From positions 1 to 64,000 of the forward strand of contig CAMNAK010000002.1 in assembly GCA_946530965.1 (NCBI GenBank): a stretch of DNA of 64,000 nt. The letters run 5' to 3'. Below are positions 50,111 through 58,474 of this stretch, in pieces. The notes under the pieces were generated by a model, which worked only from the letters and a program-made list of their open reading frames with translations, ran no database searches and had not been told where the DNA came from. Source of the stretch: an uncultured Candidatus Saccharibacteria bacterium (GTDB lineage Bacteria > Patescibacteriota > Saccharimonadia > Saccharimonadales > Saccharimonadaceae). Numbering within the stretch: position 1 is the first letter of the stretch; every line of letters begins with the position of its first letter. The position numbers were made by a program, and so were the translations under genes.

Positions 50111-50827
50111 ATGAAAATATCTCGATACAAACATGATTCAGAGACCAGTTACGCTCTTGGCGCAACCCTCGTTTTTGAACTCCTCAAAAACAAACCAGAG
50201 CTAATTACAAAAATCTTCCTCCGCCCTACCGAAAAGCAAGGCGAAGATATCGCAAAAATCCTACAATCTGCCGAAGAAAAACAAATCCCAGTTATAGAAT
50301 CCGCTAAACCTTTCAACGTTCTAAACGCCAAAGACGCTTGCCTACTCATTGCAGAATTCAAGAAATCTTCAATAAAACTAGACGACAATAACCATCTCCT
50401 TCTCGTCAATCCATCCGATGCTGGTAACCTCGGCACTATTATGCGCACCACTGTAGCTTTTGGTGTCAAAAATCTCGCCATTATCCCGCCAGCCGTCGAT
50501 CCATATGATCCAAAAGTTATTCGCGCTAGCATGGGCGCTATTTTCCATCTGAACCTCGAGATTATTCCAGATTTCGAAACTTACAAATCTCGCTTCCCTA
50601 ACCATCATCGCTACGCCTTCATGCTAAACAAAGATGCAAAGACTCTAGACGAAGCCAAAACATCAAAAGAAAGCCCATTTACATTAGTTATGGGCAACGA
50701 AGCAGCCGGTTTGCCAGCCTCTTATTCTGAAGATTGCGAAACAATCTTTATACCGCAGAGCGACGAAGTGGATAGCCTAAATCTATCCATCGCCACCGCT
50801 CTAGCTCTATACGCTTTTACGAGATAA
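50111..50827 (+). CDS. SpoU/TrmH-family RNA 2'-O-methyltransferase
   Basis: The 238-residue protein has an N-terminal substrate-binding part and the SPOUT knot motifs: NPSDAGNLGTIMRT (motif 1), VMGNEAAGLP (motif 2) and IPQSDEVDSLNLSIATALALY (motif 3). It methylates a ribose in tRNA or rRNA; the target site is not inferable. ATG 50111 lies 7 nt after TGCTATACT, so it should be leaderless. It ends 1 nt before the convergent foldase gene. Confidence 0.93.
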   Translation: MKISRYKHDSETSYALGATLVFELLKNKPELITKIFLRPTEKQGEDIAKILQSAEEKQIPVIESAKPFNVLNAKDACLLIAEFKKSSIKLDDNNHLLLVNPSDAGNLGTIMRTTVAFGVKNLAIIPPAVDPYDPKVIRASMGAIFHLNLEIIPDFETYKSRFPNHHRYAFMLNKDAKTLDEAKTSKESPFTLVMGNEAAGLPASYSEDCETIFIPQSDEVDSLNLSIATALALYAFTR

Positions 50828-51886
50828 TTATTTAATCTCTGGATTCAAATCAATCTCTTCGCCACTGGTACCGTCAGAGACTTCAATATATTCTTTGATT
50901 TTGTCGCTATTTTTAATCTCGGCAAAGGTTTTATCAAACTCAGTAAAACGAATCTCTAGACTCTCGTATTTTACCTTGCCGTCTTTTTCTTCAATTAACT
51001 TCACAAAGTAATAACAATCACCCTTTCTGGAAGTAAACATCTCAGAGACTTCACCAGCTTTTAGCCCCTTTGCCTTAATCGCGCGTCCGCCATCAAGCGT
51101 TGCATCGCTCATAAAGTCATCTGTCTTTTCATAGCTTACAACCTCAGTGTCGCCAAGCGAAGCTGCAATTGCCTTCAAATCTGAACCGCTCTTCAAAGCA
51201 TCTTTTGCTTTCTGAGCAAGCTTGTTTGCTCTAGAATCATAAAGCTCAGAATACTTTTTGCGCGCCAAACGGAGCTTCAAGAGCCTGCGATACTCAGTCA
51301 TACTAAGACCAAAACTCTTGTTAATGATCGCCTCAAAAGCTTCAGGACTACGAGATTGGCCGTTTATTTGCATATGATAGCTGACAAGATCGTTTAGCTC
51401 TTCCTCCGTAACGGATTCACCAGCTTCATTTAGCTTTGCGAGTGCCCAGCCATATTCCTCAGCCGAGTTTAGAGCCTGCCTCTTGTAGTGCTGGCGAAGC
51501 ATCTGAGAGTCCTCGGAATCATCAAGCTTACCCTGCTGGTACTCCAAGGTATTAATACTACTTCTATAGATCATTAAATAATCGCTATAGCGAATATCAA
51601 CGCCATCAACAGAAGCAACCGGCAAATTCAAAACCTTCGTAAAGCGAAATGCAACACTACTGGTATCCTGAACTTTGTAAAGCTCGAACCAACCAAAAAT
51701 CAAAAGAAGACCAAGTGCAGCAACGGCGATCAAGATCGTATTAATAATCATCTTGTGCTTCGAATACTGGAAAGGATATTTAAACTTCCTACCCTTCGCA
51801 AGTACCTTCTCGCGGCTCTCGTCAAGACTATTTGCCGAAGTGGTTTTTTCTTCTTCTTTCTTAATTCTCTTTATTTTCTTTAACAT
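50828..51886 (-). CDS. Membrane-anchored parvulin-like peptidyl-prolyl isomerase (SurA/PrsA type)
   Basis: The 352-residue protein has a basic cytoplasmic start, a membrane helix (about 47-68), a SurA-like N-terminal helical chaperone part and a C-terminal parvulin-like region. In the latter KAKGLKAGEVSEMFTSRKGDCYYFVKL is the typical segment. It would help fold exported surface proteins. Its ATG overlaps the stop of the upstream PH-domain gene by one base (TAATG), so the two are coupled. Confidence 0.85.
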   Translation of the reverse strand: MLKKIKRIKKEEEKTTSANSLDESREKVLAKGRKFKYPFQYSKHKMIINTILIAVAALGLLLIFGWFELYKVQDTSSVAFRFTKVLNLPVASVDGVDIRYSDYLMIYRSSINTLEYQQGKLDDSEDSQMLRQHYKRQALNSAEEYGWALAKLNEAGESVTEEELNDLVSYHMQINGQSRSPEAFEAIINKSFGLSMTEYRRLLKLRLARKKYSELYDSRANKLAQKAKDALKSGSDLKAIAASLGDTEVVSYEKTDDFMSDATLDGGRAIKAKGLKAGEVSEMFTSRKGDCYYFVKLIEEKDGKVKYESLEIRFTEFDKTFAEIKNSDKIKEYIEVSDGTSGEEIDLNPEIK

Positions 51887-52368
51887 TATCTTTCCCTATC
51901 TATATCGTGCGTTGCATTTTGCAATTCGTTGTAAACCGTTTCCGGATGGCTTACCATACTAAGCCTCAAATCCCCCGCCGCTGTCTGAACCAGTATCGTT
52001 CCGTAGTTTAGCATTGTACCAAACAAACCAGAAACACCAAACGCCACGCTCTCGATATTCTCTAGTTCCAAATCAACCATTGAGCGATTGAATATACCCT
52101 TTTGGCGAACCTGGCGCAGTCTTTCAGTAGTTAGCAGATAAAAGCTAAAATGCCACAGCATGAAGCTATAAGCCATACCAAGTAAACCGACAAGACAAAA
52201 AGCAATCCAAACTGCAAACATCTTGGAATTATCTTTCCACAAAATTGAAGGCAAAACACCAACCGCCGTCATAAAAATAAAGAAAAACACACCCTTAAAG
52301 GCAGTTACAATATGCCGACGAAAGACACAGATGACTTCTTCGCCACTGCGTTGTCCTTCAAAATCCAT
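51886..52368 (-). CDS. Bacterial PH-domain membrane protein
   Basis: The 160-residue protein has two membrane helices (about 28-48 and 53-75) and then a beta-rich domain resembling bPH2 (YLLTTERLRQVRQKGIFNRSMVDLELENIESV, read in parts). Function is unknown; such proteins are often tied to membrane homeostasis. ATG 52368 lies 6 nt after TGGTATAAT, so it should be leaderless. Confidence 0.85.
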   Translation of the reverse strand: MDFEGQRSGEEVICVFRRHIVTAFKGVFFFIFMTAVGVLPSILWKDNSKMFAVWIAFCLVGLLGMAYSFMLWHFSFYLLTTERLRQVRQKGIFNRSMVDLELENIESVAFGVSGLFGTMLNYGTILVQTAAGDLRLSMVSHPETVYNELQNATHDIDRER

Positions 52369-52440
52369 AACCTTATTATACCATAGTCAGAAACGAGCCA
52401 AAATCACCCCGCTAACAGAGGTAGATAAGCATAAGCTATA

Positions 52441-52469
52441 TTGACTTTTAGACCTTTTTGTGTTATAAT
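52441..52469 (+). promoter_or_regulatory. Promoter of the 52546 gene
   Basis: TTGACT (52441-52446), 17 bp, TATAAT (52464-52469); leader of about 70 nt with AAAGGAGG just before the ATG. Confidence 0.82.
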
Positions 52470-52545
52470 TAAAGTATCCTTAGCTATCACAACTAAGACG
52501 CACTTTAAAGCTGAGGAAATATCCCTATAGAAAGGAGGATCTTTT

Positions 52546-53121
52546 ATGAAAAAGATTCTCAAAATGTTTACAGGTAAGGCCACTGATCCCACTCCTGAGG
52601 TAACTCTCGAGTCCGAGTATAACTACAGCGTGGAGGGCCCGAAGGCTAGCAATGGCCTAAGCTGGTCCCCTCGTCTCATGTATCCGACAGACTGGAACCG
52701 CGAAATGAACTTGCTCTGGGTTCGCCCGAATTCCGGGCAGTACAACTTCGGTAACGAGAAAATCAAACTCCTTGACCACAAGGACATCGAAGATTTCGTA
52801 ACCAACATCCACGATTCCAATCCTGACAGAAGGATGACTGTCGTAATCCTGACACAAAATGCCAAGTACGTCATGCATCCAAGTGCTATAAACCTGACAA
52901 TCACAGACGGCACAGTATCTGTTAAATCCTCCGCCTTCTGCAGGCCTGACGATGTTGATAGTGAAACCAGCATACTCATCCAGAAAATACTGGACCGCTG
53001 GAACACCAACATAAAGTTCAGTGACCTGTACGACGAGTGGAAAGCCCGCTGCGACAGACTCGAGAATGATGGCGAAAGCCATACTATTGCAGAGACTGGG
53101 CTTAAGTACCTCTGCGCTTAA
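52546..53121 (+). CDS. Orphan protein, Shine-Dalgarno-led
   Basis: The 191-residue product is not recognised. It has a short basic start, a Trp/Pro/Asn-rich beta-type middle (LSWSPRLMYPTDWNREMNLL) and a helical Asp/Glu-rich C-terminus. There is no clear signal peptide. ATG 52546 follows AAAGGAGG by 7 nt. A private promoter and a GC-rich terminator (53146-53174) delimit it, and codons lean to C/G endings. It sits between the PH-domain unit and the tRNA-Arg repeat region. Confidence 0.78.
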   Translation: MKKILKMFTGKATDPTPEVTLESEYNYSVEGPKASNGLSWSPRLMYPTDWNREMNLLWVRPNSGQYNFGNEKIKLLDHKDIEDFVTNIHDSNPDRRMTVVILTQNAKYVMHPSAINLTITDGTVSVKSSAFCRPDDVDSETSILIQKILDRWNTNIKFSDLYDEWKARCDRLENDGESHTIAETGLKYLCA

Positions 53122-53145
53122 CAAAGCGCTTCCCCAGCATCAAGA

Positions 53146-53174
53146 AAGCCCCCGACAAACGTCGGGGGCTCTTC
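53146..53174 (+). terminator. Terminator of the 52546 gene
   Basis: AGCCCCCGAC and GTCGGGGGCT form a perfect 10-bp stem with an AAAC loop and T-rich tail. Confidence 0.88.
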
Positions 53175-53196
53175 TCATGTCTTTTTAAATTTGAGC

Positions 53197-53469
53197 GATT
53201 TAATTTGAAGAATAAAATTGTCTAAATGGGTATTTTCTTCTTGCGAAGCGCCATTATTAAAAACTTAATTTGCAGATAGAATCGTCTAGATGGGTGATTT
53301 AATTTGAAGCACTACTATATCCAGGATTATATTCGAAGACAAAAATCGTTCAGACGGGTGATTTAATTTGAAGAATAAAATTGTCTAGATGGGTATTTTC
53401 TTCTTGCGAAGCGCTATTATCGATAGAGCGAGCAAGAAAAAATGCCCAGATAGGCAATTTAAACTTCAA
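53197..53469. repeat. Decayed tandem array of a palindromic element next to tRNA-Arg
   Basis: GATTTAATTTGAAGAATAAA, followed by ATTGTCTA(A/G)ATGGGTATT and TTCTTCTTGCGAAGCGC, occurs at 53197-53255 and again at 53360-53420, with shorter fragments between (53297-53360). Only the last copy is a complete palindrome (GCGAAGCGCTATTATCGATAGAGCGAGC core). It runs on into the terminator GCCCA-gata-GGC of tRNA-Arg. The core is shared with 18080-18120, where a T-A pair replaces the G-C pair at 53406/53433. Confidence 0.7.
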
Positions 53470-53470
53470 A

Positions 53471-53546
53471 TGGTAGCCCGGGCGCGAGTCGAACGCACAA
53501 CCTTCTCCTTAGGACGGAGCTGCTCTATCCATTGAGCTACCGAGCC
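53471..53546 (-). tRNA. tRNA-Arg (anticodon CCT)
   Basis: Acceptor GGCTCGG pairs with CCGGGCT using two wobble pairs, the anticodon loop is GTCCTAA, the T-arm GTGCG-TTCGACT-CGCGC is complete and CCA is encoded. Confidence 0.92.
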
Positions 53547-53635
53547 ATGCCTCCATAATAACACAAAACAAGAAAAACCACCCCAAGATAGGGACGGCAT
53601 ATAAAATTCCAAAACTTAGAGCAATTTAGGCAGCA

Positions 53636-53664
53636 AAAATACGCTCATCTCTGAGCGTATTTTA
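53636..53664. terminator. ndk terminator (bidirectional)
   Basis: AAAATACGCTC and GAGCGTATTTT pair around ATCTCT. Confidence 0.82.
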
Positions 53665-53679
53665 CATTCATTGCCCTTA

Positions 53680-54255
53680 TTAGCGAGTATATTTTTCGGA
53701 CAAAGTCTGGTAGATCTGAATTTCTTCAGGCTTGAACCAGAAGGAAACTTCCTGCTCTGCCTCTTCTGGGTTACCAGAAGCATGAATCAAGTTTGCTGTA
53801 GCCTCACCGCGAGCGGAAGCATAGCCAAAGCTAATATGCGCATAGTCACCACGGATTGTACCCATATCTGCCGCCATTGGTTCGGTTGAGCCAACAATCT
53901 TACGAACTACAGGAATAGCCTCGACGCCTTCAAGCACCATTGCAATTACTGGACCAGAGGTCATAAAATCAACCGTCCAGTCAAAAGCTTTCTGGCCACG
54001 GCGAGAAATCATCTTGGAAATGCCTTCATAATGATGGTAGTACTTATCCTTATCTGGGTTTACCATCTTGGTAGCAACAATTTTCAAACCAACACGTTCA
54101 AAGCGGCTCAAGATTTCACCGACAATACCACGCTGGACTGCATCAGGCTTAAAGATAATCAAAGTTCGTTGGATCATACCGCCAGGATTATTCTCTTCGG
54201 TAAAACCAATGTTGTAAGCGTTTACATCTTTTTTCTTTTCAGCTTTCTCAGCCAT
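53680..54255 (-). CDS. ndk: Nucleoside diphosphate kinase
   Basis: NDK transfers phosphate from ATP to other nucleoside diphosphates through a phospho-histidine. The 191-residue protein is longer than the usual 140-150 because of N- and C-terminal additions. RTLIIFKPDAVQRG, RGDYAHISFG and the active-site NLIHASG are visible; NxxH(G/A)S is canonical. A GGAGAT ribosome-binding site precedes ATG 54255. Confidence 0.95.
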   Translation of the reverse strand: MAEKAEKKKDVNAYNIGFTEENNPGGMIQRTLIIFKPDAVQRGIVGEILSRFERVGLKIVATKMVNPDKDKYYHHYEGISKMISRRGQKAFDWTVDFMTSGPVIAMVLEGVEAIPVVRKIVGSTEPMAADMGTIRGDYAHISFGYASARGEATANLIHASGNPEEAEQEVSFWFKPEEIQIYQTLSEKYTR

Positions 54256-54312
54256 GTAAATCTCCTTTTCTGTTAATATATCACAAAAAAGAAGCTCTTC
54301 AAGAATAAGCGT

Positions 54313-55245
54313 TTAGTTACCTGGATCGGAATGGAATTTTTCGTGGACCTCCTTAAGATGAGGATCCGTAATATGCGTATAAATCTGAGTCGTAGAAATA
54401 TTAGAATGACCCAAAAGCGACTGCACTGAACGAAGGTCCGCTCCGTTCATTAAAAGATCCGTAGCGAAGGAATGCCTTAAAGTATGCGGCGTAACGTGCT
54501 TCGTAATTCCAGCAGCACGGACATACTTATTTATAATCCTCTCGATACTTCTTGGTGTAAGGCGCCTGTAGTCACCACTTGTGCCGGCCAATGGTTGATT
54601 CCTAGAATTATTCAAGAACAACGCTGGAAGCGAATCCGAACGCTCAGATAGATAATCAGCCACCGCATCAGCCGCTGCATTAGATACGAACACTGGCCTA
54701 TCTTTCTGTCCCTTACCACGAACCATAAACTCGCGACGCTCAAGGTTTACACTATCTCTATTGAGTCCAATCAACTCCGAAACACGAAGACCTGTCGAGA
54801 ACAATAGCTCGAAGATCGCCCTATCTCTTAGGCCAGTCTCGGTATCTATCGGAATCTGCTCGAGAATCGCCTCGATTTCATCGACATGCAGGAATGTTAC
54901 CTGCGCCCTGTGCGTTCTTGGAAGATCTACAAGTGACGGATCCAAAGTCTTGATATGTCTTTTTGTGAGATATTTCAAGAAGCCACGAAGAGCAATCAGA
55001 TGATAACACTGCGTCGCAACGGCTAAACCTCGCTTCTGGACAGTCTGGTAGCGGTTTAGCCATAACCTGTACTTCCTGAGCCATTCCTCATTAATATCTT
55101 CTGGCTTTAGCCCTTCTCCGCCAAATTCTACCAAACGCTCTAGATAAAGCTCGTAATTCCTCGTCGTAAAACGACTACGGCCAGATTCTACCTCAAGAGA
55201 TTCTAGGAATTCATTAATCAAATCCGAAACATACATATCTGCCAT
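54313..55245 (-). CDS. xerD: XerC/XerD-type tyrosine recombinase
   Basis: The 310-residue protein has a SAM-like N-terminal domain (about 1-90). The catalytic domain has Arg in STGLRVSELI, Lys in VRGKGQKDRP, HTLRHSFA (His-x-x-Arg), LGHSN and the nucleophile Tyr in TTQIYTHI. All catalytic residues are in place. It most likely resolves chromosome dimers at dif. It is also the only recombinase in the window that could act on tRNA-end repeats, but that link is speculative. It is followed upstream on the same strand by pilD with a 3-nt gap. Confidence 0.95.
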   Translation of the reverse strand: MADMYVSDLINEFLESLEVESGRSRFTTRNYELYLERLVEFGGEGLKPEDINEEWLRKYRLWLNRYQTVQKRGLAVATQCYHLIALRGFLKYLTKRHIKTLDPSLVDLPRTHRAQVTFLHVDEIEAILEQIPIDTETGLRDRAIFELLFSTGLRVSELIGLNRDSVNLERREFMVRGKGQKDRPVFVSNAAADAVADYLSERSDSLPALFLNNSRNQPLAGTSGDYRRLTPRSIERIINKYVRAAGITKHVTPHTLRHSFATDLLMNGADLRSVQSLLGHSNISTTQIYTHITDPHLKEVHEKFHSDPGN

Positions 55246-55248
55246 AAT

Positions 55249-56055
55249 CTAAATCCTCACAAATTCCAAAATAAAGTCTTTTATAAAGAAAACTACCAAG
55301 AAGCCAAGAATCAGGAATGGCCCAAGCGCAATCTTTGTATCCTTATTCTTTCTCGCATATAGTACAGGAAGCATAATTAGACAGCCAATCAAATTCGAGA
55401 TAAATAAAGTCGAAAGCGATAGCCAGAAGTTAGCTAAAACAATCGCAATCGGAATACAAAGAATATAATCCCCACCGCCAACCCACTTCTCCCGACTAAG
55501 CTTATACATCAGGAAATAAAAGCCAGGCAAGATCAAAAGGCCACCGAGTGCAGACCATAATTCAGATAGCTCGAACATGCCCGTCATGAGCTGCGGGACC
55601 CAAATCGTTCCTAGATACAAAGTAGACAATGCTCCAGAAATATAAACTGGAATCATTGGCAATTCTTGCCACTTTGCATCATAAATAAAGCAAACACAGA
55701 AACAAGTCAGCATCAACAAAAATATCACAAAACGCATAATTTCCGGGATTCCGCCCGCTAAGACCATTTCCTGCTCTGGCCAAAGCATCCAAGATAACAC
55801 AAAAGAAAGCGCCATAGATATCTCTGCCAAAATCTCGGCAAGGCCAATCTTCTTTCGGCATTTCCTACAGCGACCACCAAGCGCCAACCAACTAATAATC
55901 GGCACATTATCATACCACTGCAACCTATAATTGCAGTGCATACAATGCGACCATTTAGACTTATCTCCCTTGCGAATTCTCCATACTTGGCAGCAAGCAA
56001 ATGAACCTAGCCCTGCACCAAGCGCAAAAAGAATAATTGCAACGAAAATACCCAT
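55249..56055 (-). CDS. pilD: Type IV prepilin peptidase / N-methylase
   Basis: The 268-residue membrane protein has the N-terminal domain with two Cys pairs (SHCMHC, CRKCRK) and the aspartyl peptidase motifs DAKWQELP and GGGDYILC, with about eight helices. It cleaves and methylates the pilins encoded next to it. ATG 56055 follows TAAGAT by 6 nt, so it should be leaderless; xerD is 3 nt downstream. Confidence 0.94.
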   Translation of the reverse strand: MGIFVAIILFALGAGLGSFACCQVWRIRKGDKSKWSHCMHCNYRLQWYDNVPIISWLALGGRCRKCRKKIGLAEILAEISMALSFVLSWMLWPEQEMVLAGGIPEIMRFVIFLLMLTCFCVCFIYDAKWQELPMIPVYISGALSTLYLGTIWVPQLMTGMFELSELWSALGGLLILPGFYFLMYKLSREKWVGGGDYILCIPIAIVLANFWLSLSTLFISNLIGCLIMLPVLYARKNKDTKIALGPFLILGFLVVFFIKDFILEFVRI

Positions 56056-56094
56056 AAGCTTATCTTATCACGCTAGAGATTAGCTATCAAATGA

Positions 56095-56658
56095 TTAACT
56101 GTTGTCAGCGCAGTAGTATGAGCCGCCTTCGAGGGGCATCGTTAAGGCAAATTGAGCGTTTTGACCTTCAAGCAAAATCGTCTTTCCATCGGAATCGCAT
56201 TTTGCTGCATATCTCAAGAAAATAGTATTAGCCTCGTAATCTGGAGCAGTCCCTTGATGGCTCATTGCTAACGAAATTCTATAGACGCTGCCATTTGGAT
56301 CTTTAAATTGTTCACAACTCTTGCCTTCAGGACAAGAAGCAGCCTCGAAAGCTACCGCACTACCCTGCTTTACTACTGGATCTGCCGGAATCGACACTTC
56401 ACTATCAATATATTTAGTAATTAAACTGTAGTCAAAATACACTTTTCTTGTACCTTCAGGCCCAAATGGCATCATGCCAGTATTGGAATAGTAATCTGTT
56501 ATTGCCGAAGCAATACGGGCAGCATCCTGCCTTCTGCGCGTATTTCTCTGACTGCGTTGCAAGGCTGGCAATGCAATGAATACCATCAAGAAAATAAGAC
56601 CTGCAATCGCTAGAACAAGTACAACTTCGATAATTGTAAAAGCATTTCTCTTTTTCAT
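56095..56658 (-). CDS. Type IV pilin-like protein 1
   Basis: The 187-residue prepilin has a short basic leader (MKKRNA) and the class III sequence FTIIEVVLVLAIAG with Glu at mature position 5. A long amphipathic helix and a beta-type globular domain with paired Cys follow. PilD should process it before assembly into the pilus. ATG 56658 follows TGCTAAAAT by 6 nt. Its N-terminal third is nearly identical to that of pilin 2. Confidence 0.93.
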   Translation of the reverse strand: MKKRNAFTIIEVVLVLAIAGLIFLMVFIALPALQRSQRNTRRRQDAARIASAITDYYSNTGMMPFGPEGTRKVYFDYSLITKYIDSEVSIPADPVVKQGSAVAFEAASCPEGKSCEQFKDPNGSVYRISLAMSHQGTAPDYEANTIFLRYAAKCDSDGKTILLEGQNAQFALTMPLEGGSYYCADNS

Positions 56659-56682
56659 AACTTCATTTTAGCATAAGCTATA

Positions 56683-57228
56683 TCAATTATCTAAACAGTA
56701 CCAAGCACCACCCTCTAGAACCGTTGCAATGACATATTTTGAACGACTGCCGCTCAAATATTCAAATCCATTACCACTACACTTAGCCTCATCAGAGACA
56801 TAAATCTCGTTAATATTAGACTCTATAGCATCAAAGACAACAGATTCAGAAATATCCATATCAACAATCACATATTCATTTCCGTTCAGATCACGAAAAC
56901 TATCATTAGAACAAGAATATGAATATGCAGGCAAACCGTTACTTAGATACTCGGTTTCAGAGTGGCAGCTCGAATCTAAATATTTTGGCACAAAATCTAC
57001 GTCAAAATATTCCCCAACTTCATCGCTTCCAAAAGGCAAATTACCAGAATTATTTGAAACATACTCGATTATGACAGAAGATATTCGAGATAAATCTTGT
57101 CTTCTCTGCGTATTTCTCTGACTACGTTGCAGAGCTGGCAACGCGATGAATACCATCAAGAAAAAAAGACCTGCAATCGCCAAGACCAAAACAACTTCAA
57201 TAATCGTAAAAGCATTTCTCTTTTTCAT
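56683..57228 (-). CDS. Type IV pilin-like protein 2
   Basis: The 181-residue prepilin has the same leader and FTIIEVVLVLAIAG as pilin 1 and a divergent C-terminal domain with four Cys. The frame opens earlier (57348), but ATG 57228 is right because it starts MKKRNAFT and the upstream part lies in pilC. A hairpin (57232-57262) separates it from pilC. The pair arose by duplication, with sequence kept in the polymerising helix and changed in the exposed domain. Confidence 0.92.
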   Translation of the reverse strand: MKKRNAFTIIEVVLVLAIAGLFFLMVFIALPALQRSQRNTQRRQDLSRISSVIIEYVSNNSGNLPFGSDEVGEYFDVDFVPKYLDSSCHSETEYLSNGLPAYSYSCSNDSFRDLNGNEYVIVDMDISESVVFDAIESNINEIYVSDEAKCSGNGFEYLSGSRSKYVIATVLEGGAWYCLDN

Positions 57229-57231
57229 AGC

Positions 57232-57262
57232 ACCAAAAAAGGCCCATTGCTGAGCCTTTTCT
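57232..57262 (-). terminator. Hairpin between pilC and the pilins
   Basis: On the minus strand AAAAGGCTCA-gcaat-GGGCCTTTTTT. It could reduce read-through from pilTC into the pilins or protect mRNA ends, setting different pilin and motor levels. Confidence 0.7.
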
Positions 57263-57265
57263 CTT

Positions 57266-58474
57266 TTATGATGACAATTCGCCAACGAGACCGTAGATCG
57301 GGAACAAGATACCACCGACAAGGAGTGCCGCCATACCTGCCATCGCAATCATAAGCACAGGCTCAATCATATTAGAAATAGCAGTTACGCGCTCATCAAG
57401 CTCATCTTCGTAAACCTGAGCTGCCTTGCCAAGCATTTCATCCATCTTACCAGATTGCTCGCCAATTGCTGCCATCTGGTGAACCAAAGGCAAAACATAT
57501 GGTTTATCGGTAAGAGCCGTAGACATTGCTCTACCACCTTTAACTTCATCTGCAGCTTTGTAAATCGAATCTTTCACGATCAAGTTGTTCGTAGAATCAC
57601 CTGCGATATGCATCGTATCAAGAACAGATACGCCAGTTGCAAGAAGAATCTGCGAGACCCTTGAGAAGCGAGACATATAAAGAATTTGGAATAGATGCTT
57701 GAACATCGGCACATTTAGCTTAAAGTTTGCATTAAACCTCTGTCCTGGGATCGTCTTCCTGAACTGAATAAAGAATGCAACCAAAACACCAATAATAATC
57801 AAGACTAGCCACCAATAACCAAACATGAAGTCCTTGATACCTACCATGAACTTAGTTAGGCCTGGCAAATCCTTCTTAAGATCGACATAAAGCTTTTCAA
57901 CCTGAGGAACAACCTGCACCATCATGTAAACGAAGACAAGAGCGATTGTTGCCACACAAATTGCAGGATAAGTCAAAGCACCGCGAATCTTACTCATCAT
58001 CTTGGCGTCCTTCTCTTCCTGCGCGGCGATACGGTTCAAGCTCTTATCAAGCGTACCGGAAACTTCACCGGCGCTAATCAAAGAAAGATAAACGTTATTA
58101 AATACATCCGTATGCTTACCAAAAGCTACACTTAAACTACGACCAGCCTCAACATCAGACAAAATCGATTCAATCACAGCACGCATTGGCTTGCTGCTTG
58201 TCTGCTCTGCAACTGTACGTAGAGCCTGAGCGATCGGCAAACCCGCGCCTACGAGAGTAGAAAACTGGCGAGTAAAGGTAATACGGTCATTTGCACGAAC
58301 GCGATCGAGCTTAGATAGAAGACCAGTACCCTCTTCATGGAGAGTTTCTGGCACATAGCCACGATCAACCAAAAGTTTACCAGCAACGCGTTCACTTTCA
58401 GCCTGGATGTTACCTTTAATTACCTTACCAGTACTAATCTCTTTAGCACGGTAGCTAAAGCGCTTCATGCTCAT
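57266..58474 (-). CDS. pilC: Type IV pilus inner-membrane platform protein
   Basis: The 402-residue type II secretion F-family protein has two repeated cytoplasmic helical domains (FTRQFSTLVGAGLPIAQALR, then FSRVSQILLATGVSVLDTM) and three membrane helices. The C-terminal segment is MAGMAALLVGGILFPIYG. It couples the ATPase to pilin assembly. Its start overlaps the pilT stop by 4 nt. Confidence 0.95.
   Translation of the reverse strand: MSMKRFSYRAKEISTGKVIKGNIQAESERVAGKLLVDRGYVPETLHEEGTGLLSKLDRVRANDRITFTRQFSTLVGAGLPIAQALRTVAEQTSSKPMRAVIESILSDVEAGRSLSVAFGKHTDVFNNVYLSLISAGEVSGTLDKSLNRIAAQEEKDAKMMSKIRGALTYPAICVATIALVFVYMMVQVVPQVEKLYVDLKKDLPGLTKFMVGIKDFMFGYWWLVLIIIGVLVAFFIQFRKTIPGQRFNANFKLNVPMFKHLFQILYMSRFSRVSQILLATGVSVLDTMHIAGDSTNNLIVKDSIYKAADEVKGGRAMSTALTDKPYVLPLVHQMAAIGEQSGKMDEMLGKAAQVYEDELDERVTAISNMIEPVLMIAMAGMAALLVGGILFPIYGLVGELSS

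Noticed and set aside
53197-53469. Possible CRISPR array
   Set aside because: Repeats are irregular, palindromic and truncated, spacers are not of uniform length, and no cas gene is present.
54313-55245. xerD as the dedicated integrase of the tRNA mini-elements
   Set aside because: It is co-directional with pilD, looks like a housekeeping Xer protein and is not linked to any element; the idea stays only as a possibility.
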